Shown piece by piece: positions 63,132-64,000 of a stretch of DNA of 64,000 bases. Positions within the stretch are counted from its first letter, which is position 1; each line of letters starts with the position of its first letter. The position numbers and the translations under genes are program-made. Location of the stretch: NCBI RefSeq assembly GCF_004923295.1, contig NZ_CP039634.1, positions 1,516,001 through 1,580,000 on the forward strand, written 5' to 3'. Origin of the DNA: Azospirillum sp. TSH100 (GTDB lineage: Bacteria; Pseudomonadota; Alphaproteobacteria; Azospirillales; Azospirillaceae). The notes beneath the pieces were generated by a model. That model was not told where the DNA came from, searched no databases, and was given only the letters and a program-made list of their open reading frames with translations.

Positions 63132-64000
63132 ATGACCGTATTCGCCGCCGCCGCGGCGGCCGAAACCAGCGGCGATTTCCAGCGGGCGAGGGAGTTGTAT
63201 CTCCGGCTGTTGCGGGCCGAGCCGCGCAACGCGGCGGCGCTGCACCGGCTGGGCGTGGTGGAACTGCGGCTGGGCCGGCCGGGCGAGGCGGTGCCCCTGT
63301 TCCAGAAGTCGCTCGCCATCGCCAAGAACCTGGAGGTCTATCTCGATTTCGGGATGACGATGGCCGGCCTGTCCCGCTGGGATGCGGCGGCGACCGTCTA
63401 TGCGGCGGCACTTCGTGTCGCCCCGGAGTCGGCCGACGCCCATTACGGGCTGGCGCTTGCCCTGCACAGCCAGGGACGGCCGCAGGATGCCGAACCCCAT
63501 TACCGCAAGGTGCTGGCCACCCATCCCCATTTTGGCGAGGCCCACAACAATCTCGGCGTCGCCCTGTTCAGCCTCGGGCGCGTCGCCGAGGCTGCCGAGG
63601 CCCATCGCGCAGCTGCCGGGCTCGACGGTGGCGATGCCACGGCCTGGGGCAAGCTTGGCGTGGCGCTCCATGGCCTCGGGCGGACCGGGGAGGCGGAGGC
63701 GGCCATCCGCAAGGCCGCCGGCCTCGCTCCCGAGAGTGTGGAGAACTGGTACAATCTCACTGGTCTGCTCGATGCGGACGGGCGGGCCGAGGCGGCGGTC
63801 GCCGCCGGACGGATCGCCGTCTCCCTCGACCCGGCGGGTCCGGCGAACTGGCTGGCCCTCGGCAATGCGGCGCAGGCGGCGGACCGGCGGCAGGAGGCAT
63901 GGCGGGCGGCTGCGGCGGCGGTGCGGCTGATGCCCTCCGACCCGGCGGCGCGCAACAATCTCGCCAACGCCCTGCGGTCGCTGGGCCGCCTGCGGGATGC
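63132..64000 (+). CDS. TPR-repeat protein (3' end outside window)
   Basis: An open frame from ATG 63132 runs off the right edge. About 289 residues are visible, made of roughly eight 34-residue TPR units such as GDFQRARELYLRLLRAEPRN, DAEPHYRKVLATHPHFGEAH and NNLGVALFSLGRVAEAAEAH. TPR proteins in glycan loci often precede or contain glycosyltransferase domains (for example O-GlcNAc-transferase-like or sulfotransferase-like); whether one follows here cannot be seen. It starts 31 bp after the preceding gene. Confidence 0.85.
   Translation, partial: MTVFAAAAAAETSGDFQRARELYLRLLRAEPRNAAALHRLGVVELRLGRPGEAVPLFQKSLAIAKNLEVYLDFGMTMAGLSRWDAAATVYAAALRVAPESADAHYGLALALHSQGRPQDAEPHYRKVLATHPHFGEAHNNLGVALFSLGRVAEAAEAHRAAAGLDGGDATAWGKLGVALHGLGRTGEAEAAIRKAAGLAPESVENWYNLTGLLDADGRAEAAVAAGRIAVSLDPAGPANWLALGNAAQAADRRQEAWRAAAAAVRLMPSDPAARNNLANALRSLGRLRD

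Overview
The window is about 64 kb of very GC-rich, densely coded DNA from a free-living alphaproteobacterium. Two phasins, a PhaJ-type hydratase fused to phosphotransacetylase, many hybrid histidine kinases, DUF1674, Anbu and BamF-like genes point to Rhodospirillales. Azospirillum or a close relative is my best guess, inferred from gene content and style without any database search. Nearly all genes are chromosomal housekeeping, transport or signalling genes. I see no phage, transposase, integrase, CRISPR array, rRNA or tRNA. The only mobile-like DNA is a small family of inverted C/G-rich repeat pairs.

Layout. 0-8 kb: end of a TetR regulator, rarD-like exporter, grxD and bolA (Fe-S pair), purB, a large Cache-PAS-PAS-GGDEF-EAL protein and a YgjP-like metallopeptidase. 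8-15 kb: a hybrid kinase, then ugpB-ugpA-ugpE-ugpC (glycerol-3-phosphate import) behind a good Pho-box candidate, with a repeat pair inside the operon. 14.6-21.4 kb: DUF1674 protein, htpX, a DHH phosphoesterase, a drug/metabolite exporter, cobD, an ankyrin protein and small membrane or hypothetical proteins.

21.4-30.6 kb is a signalling island. A leftward, translationally coupled operon encodes a membrane sensor kinase, a REC-kinase-REC-Hpt protein and a Tat-exported DUF1329 protein. It diverges from a rightward STAS antagonist, RsbW-like kinase and REC-PP2C phosphatase, which form a partner-switching module. 30.6-41.2 kb holds quality-control and storage genes: NAD kinase, clpA/clpS, two tandem phasins with matching promoter elements and terminators, an Anbu proteasome-like hydrolase, a D,D-carboxypeptidase with SPOR domain, a REC-Hpt protein and mmcB. 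41.3-47.2 kb contains three more histidine kinases. 47.6-53.4 kb is central carbon metabolism: (R)-hydratase/Pta fusion, ackA, an AmpR-like regulator and pgi. 53.5-61 kb is envelope and translation: two M16 peptidase-family proteins (one apparently inactive), a BamF-like lipoprotein, lspA and ileS. The right end starts a glycan locus with a GT10 fucosyltransferase, a probable second transferase and a truncated TPR protein.

The most unusual points are the in-frame repeat pair lying between the start and signal peptide of the second M16 gene, the coupled two-kinase/DUF1329 operon facing a partner-switching module, and the duplicated phasin units with shared TGCTGCACTGCAA elements.
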